This document shows, in pieces, positions 63,987 through 64,000 of a DNA stretch of 64,000 nucleotides; within the stretch, counting starts at the first letter, position 1; every line of letters starts with the position of its first letter. This stretch comes from Haliotispira sp965263485 (GTDB lineage Bacteria; Spirochaetota; Spirochaetia; SP-2023). A program made the position numbers and the translations under genes. Under the pieces are notes generated by a model. That model made no database searches. It had not been told where the DNA came from and saw nothing but the letters and a program-made list of their open reading frames with translations. The stretch lies in contig CBDHHO010000004.1 of NCBI GenBank assembly GCA_965263485.1, positions 620,001-684,000 of the forward strand. Direction: 5' to 3'.

Positions 63987-64000
63987 GGTCCGGTCCGATA

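Overview
The window reads as a bacterial chromosome segment, most likely from a spirochaete (class-level inference). The grounds are a compact cell-wall/division cluster ftsL-murF-mraY-ftsW-ftsQ-ftsA, a spirochaete-type Cmk with GCGN in place of GCGK, a 16S rRNA gene not followed by 23S, and several divergent lipoproteins. The host backbone is moderately GC-rich. Two blocks, about 22.1-29.0 kb and 49.9-60.6 kb, are strikingly AT-rich and look acquired.

Layout. 0-17 kb: the uvrB 3' end, decayed Mu-like prophage pieces, a switched-off lipoprotein locus, a SPOR-domain protein, cmk, a truncated yicC, murC, metA, a very large ftsK, a SET-domain protein, a secreted protein of unknown function and infA. 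17-22 kb: more Mu-like remnants, a four-repeat FPEW lipoprotein, a broken FPEW gene, many miniature inverted-repeat elements and a truncated 16S copy. 22-30 kb (minus strand): an AT-rich operon leuC-like, leuD-like, 2-oxoglutarate oxygenase (frameshifted), two glycosyltransferases and a MATE exporter, capped by an ISL3-family insertion sequence. 30-37 kb: complete 16S rRNA, priA, a uracil-DNA-glycosylase-like protein, transaldolase. 37-44 kb: the dcw cluster. 44-49 kb: 66-bp minisatellite, second switched-off lipoprotein, nucleoside hydrolase, Fic protein, ROK regulator stub. 49.9-60.6 kb (plus strand): a tightly packed, AT-rich nine-gene operon that looks like a small-molecule pathway: dehydrogenase-like protein, aminotransferase, PaaK-like AMP ligase, RimK-like ATP-grasp, three-gene ABC exporter, a fused double ATP-grasp protein and a membrane desaturase. 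61-64 kb: an FPEW lipoprotein carrying an FMN-binding domain, then infC.

Three things stand out. (1) The 49.9-60.6 kb operon has three ATP-grasp centres and one adenylate-forming ligase but no NRPS or PKS, which suggests an exported, ligase-assembled amide or peptide. The 22-29 kb operon (isomerase pair, amino-acid-type oxygenase, glycosyltransferases, exporter) may be a partner or relative. (2) Three lipoprotein loci begin with the same ribosome-binding site, start and leader, containing a 7-bp tandem repeat before the signal peptide. Copy number decides the frame: two loci with 6 copies are out of frame and one with 5 copies is in frame, so these look phase-variable. (3) A family of roughly 164-bp miniature elements with ends GGGNACCTCTAAAAATTC and 4-bp A/T target duplications has reshaped the region. 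It has split an FPEW gene, trimmed 16S, yicC and a ROK gene, supplied stop codons, and flanks a copied oxygenase fragment. No tRNA gene, CRISPR array or replication origin was seen.
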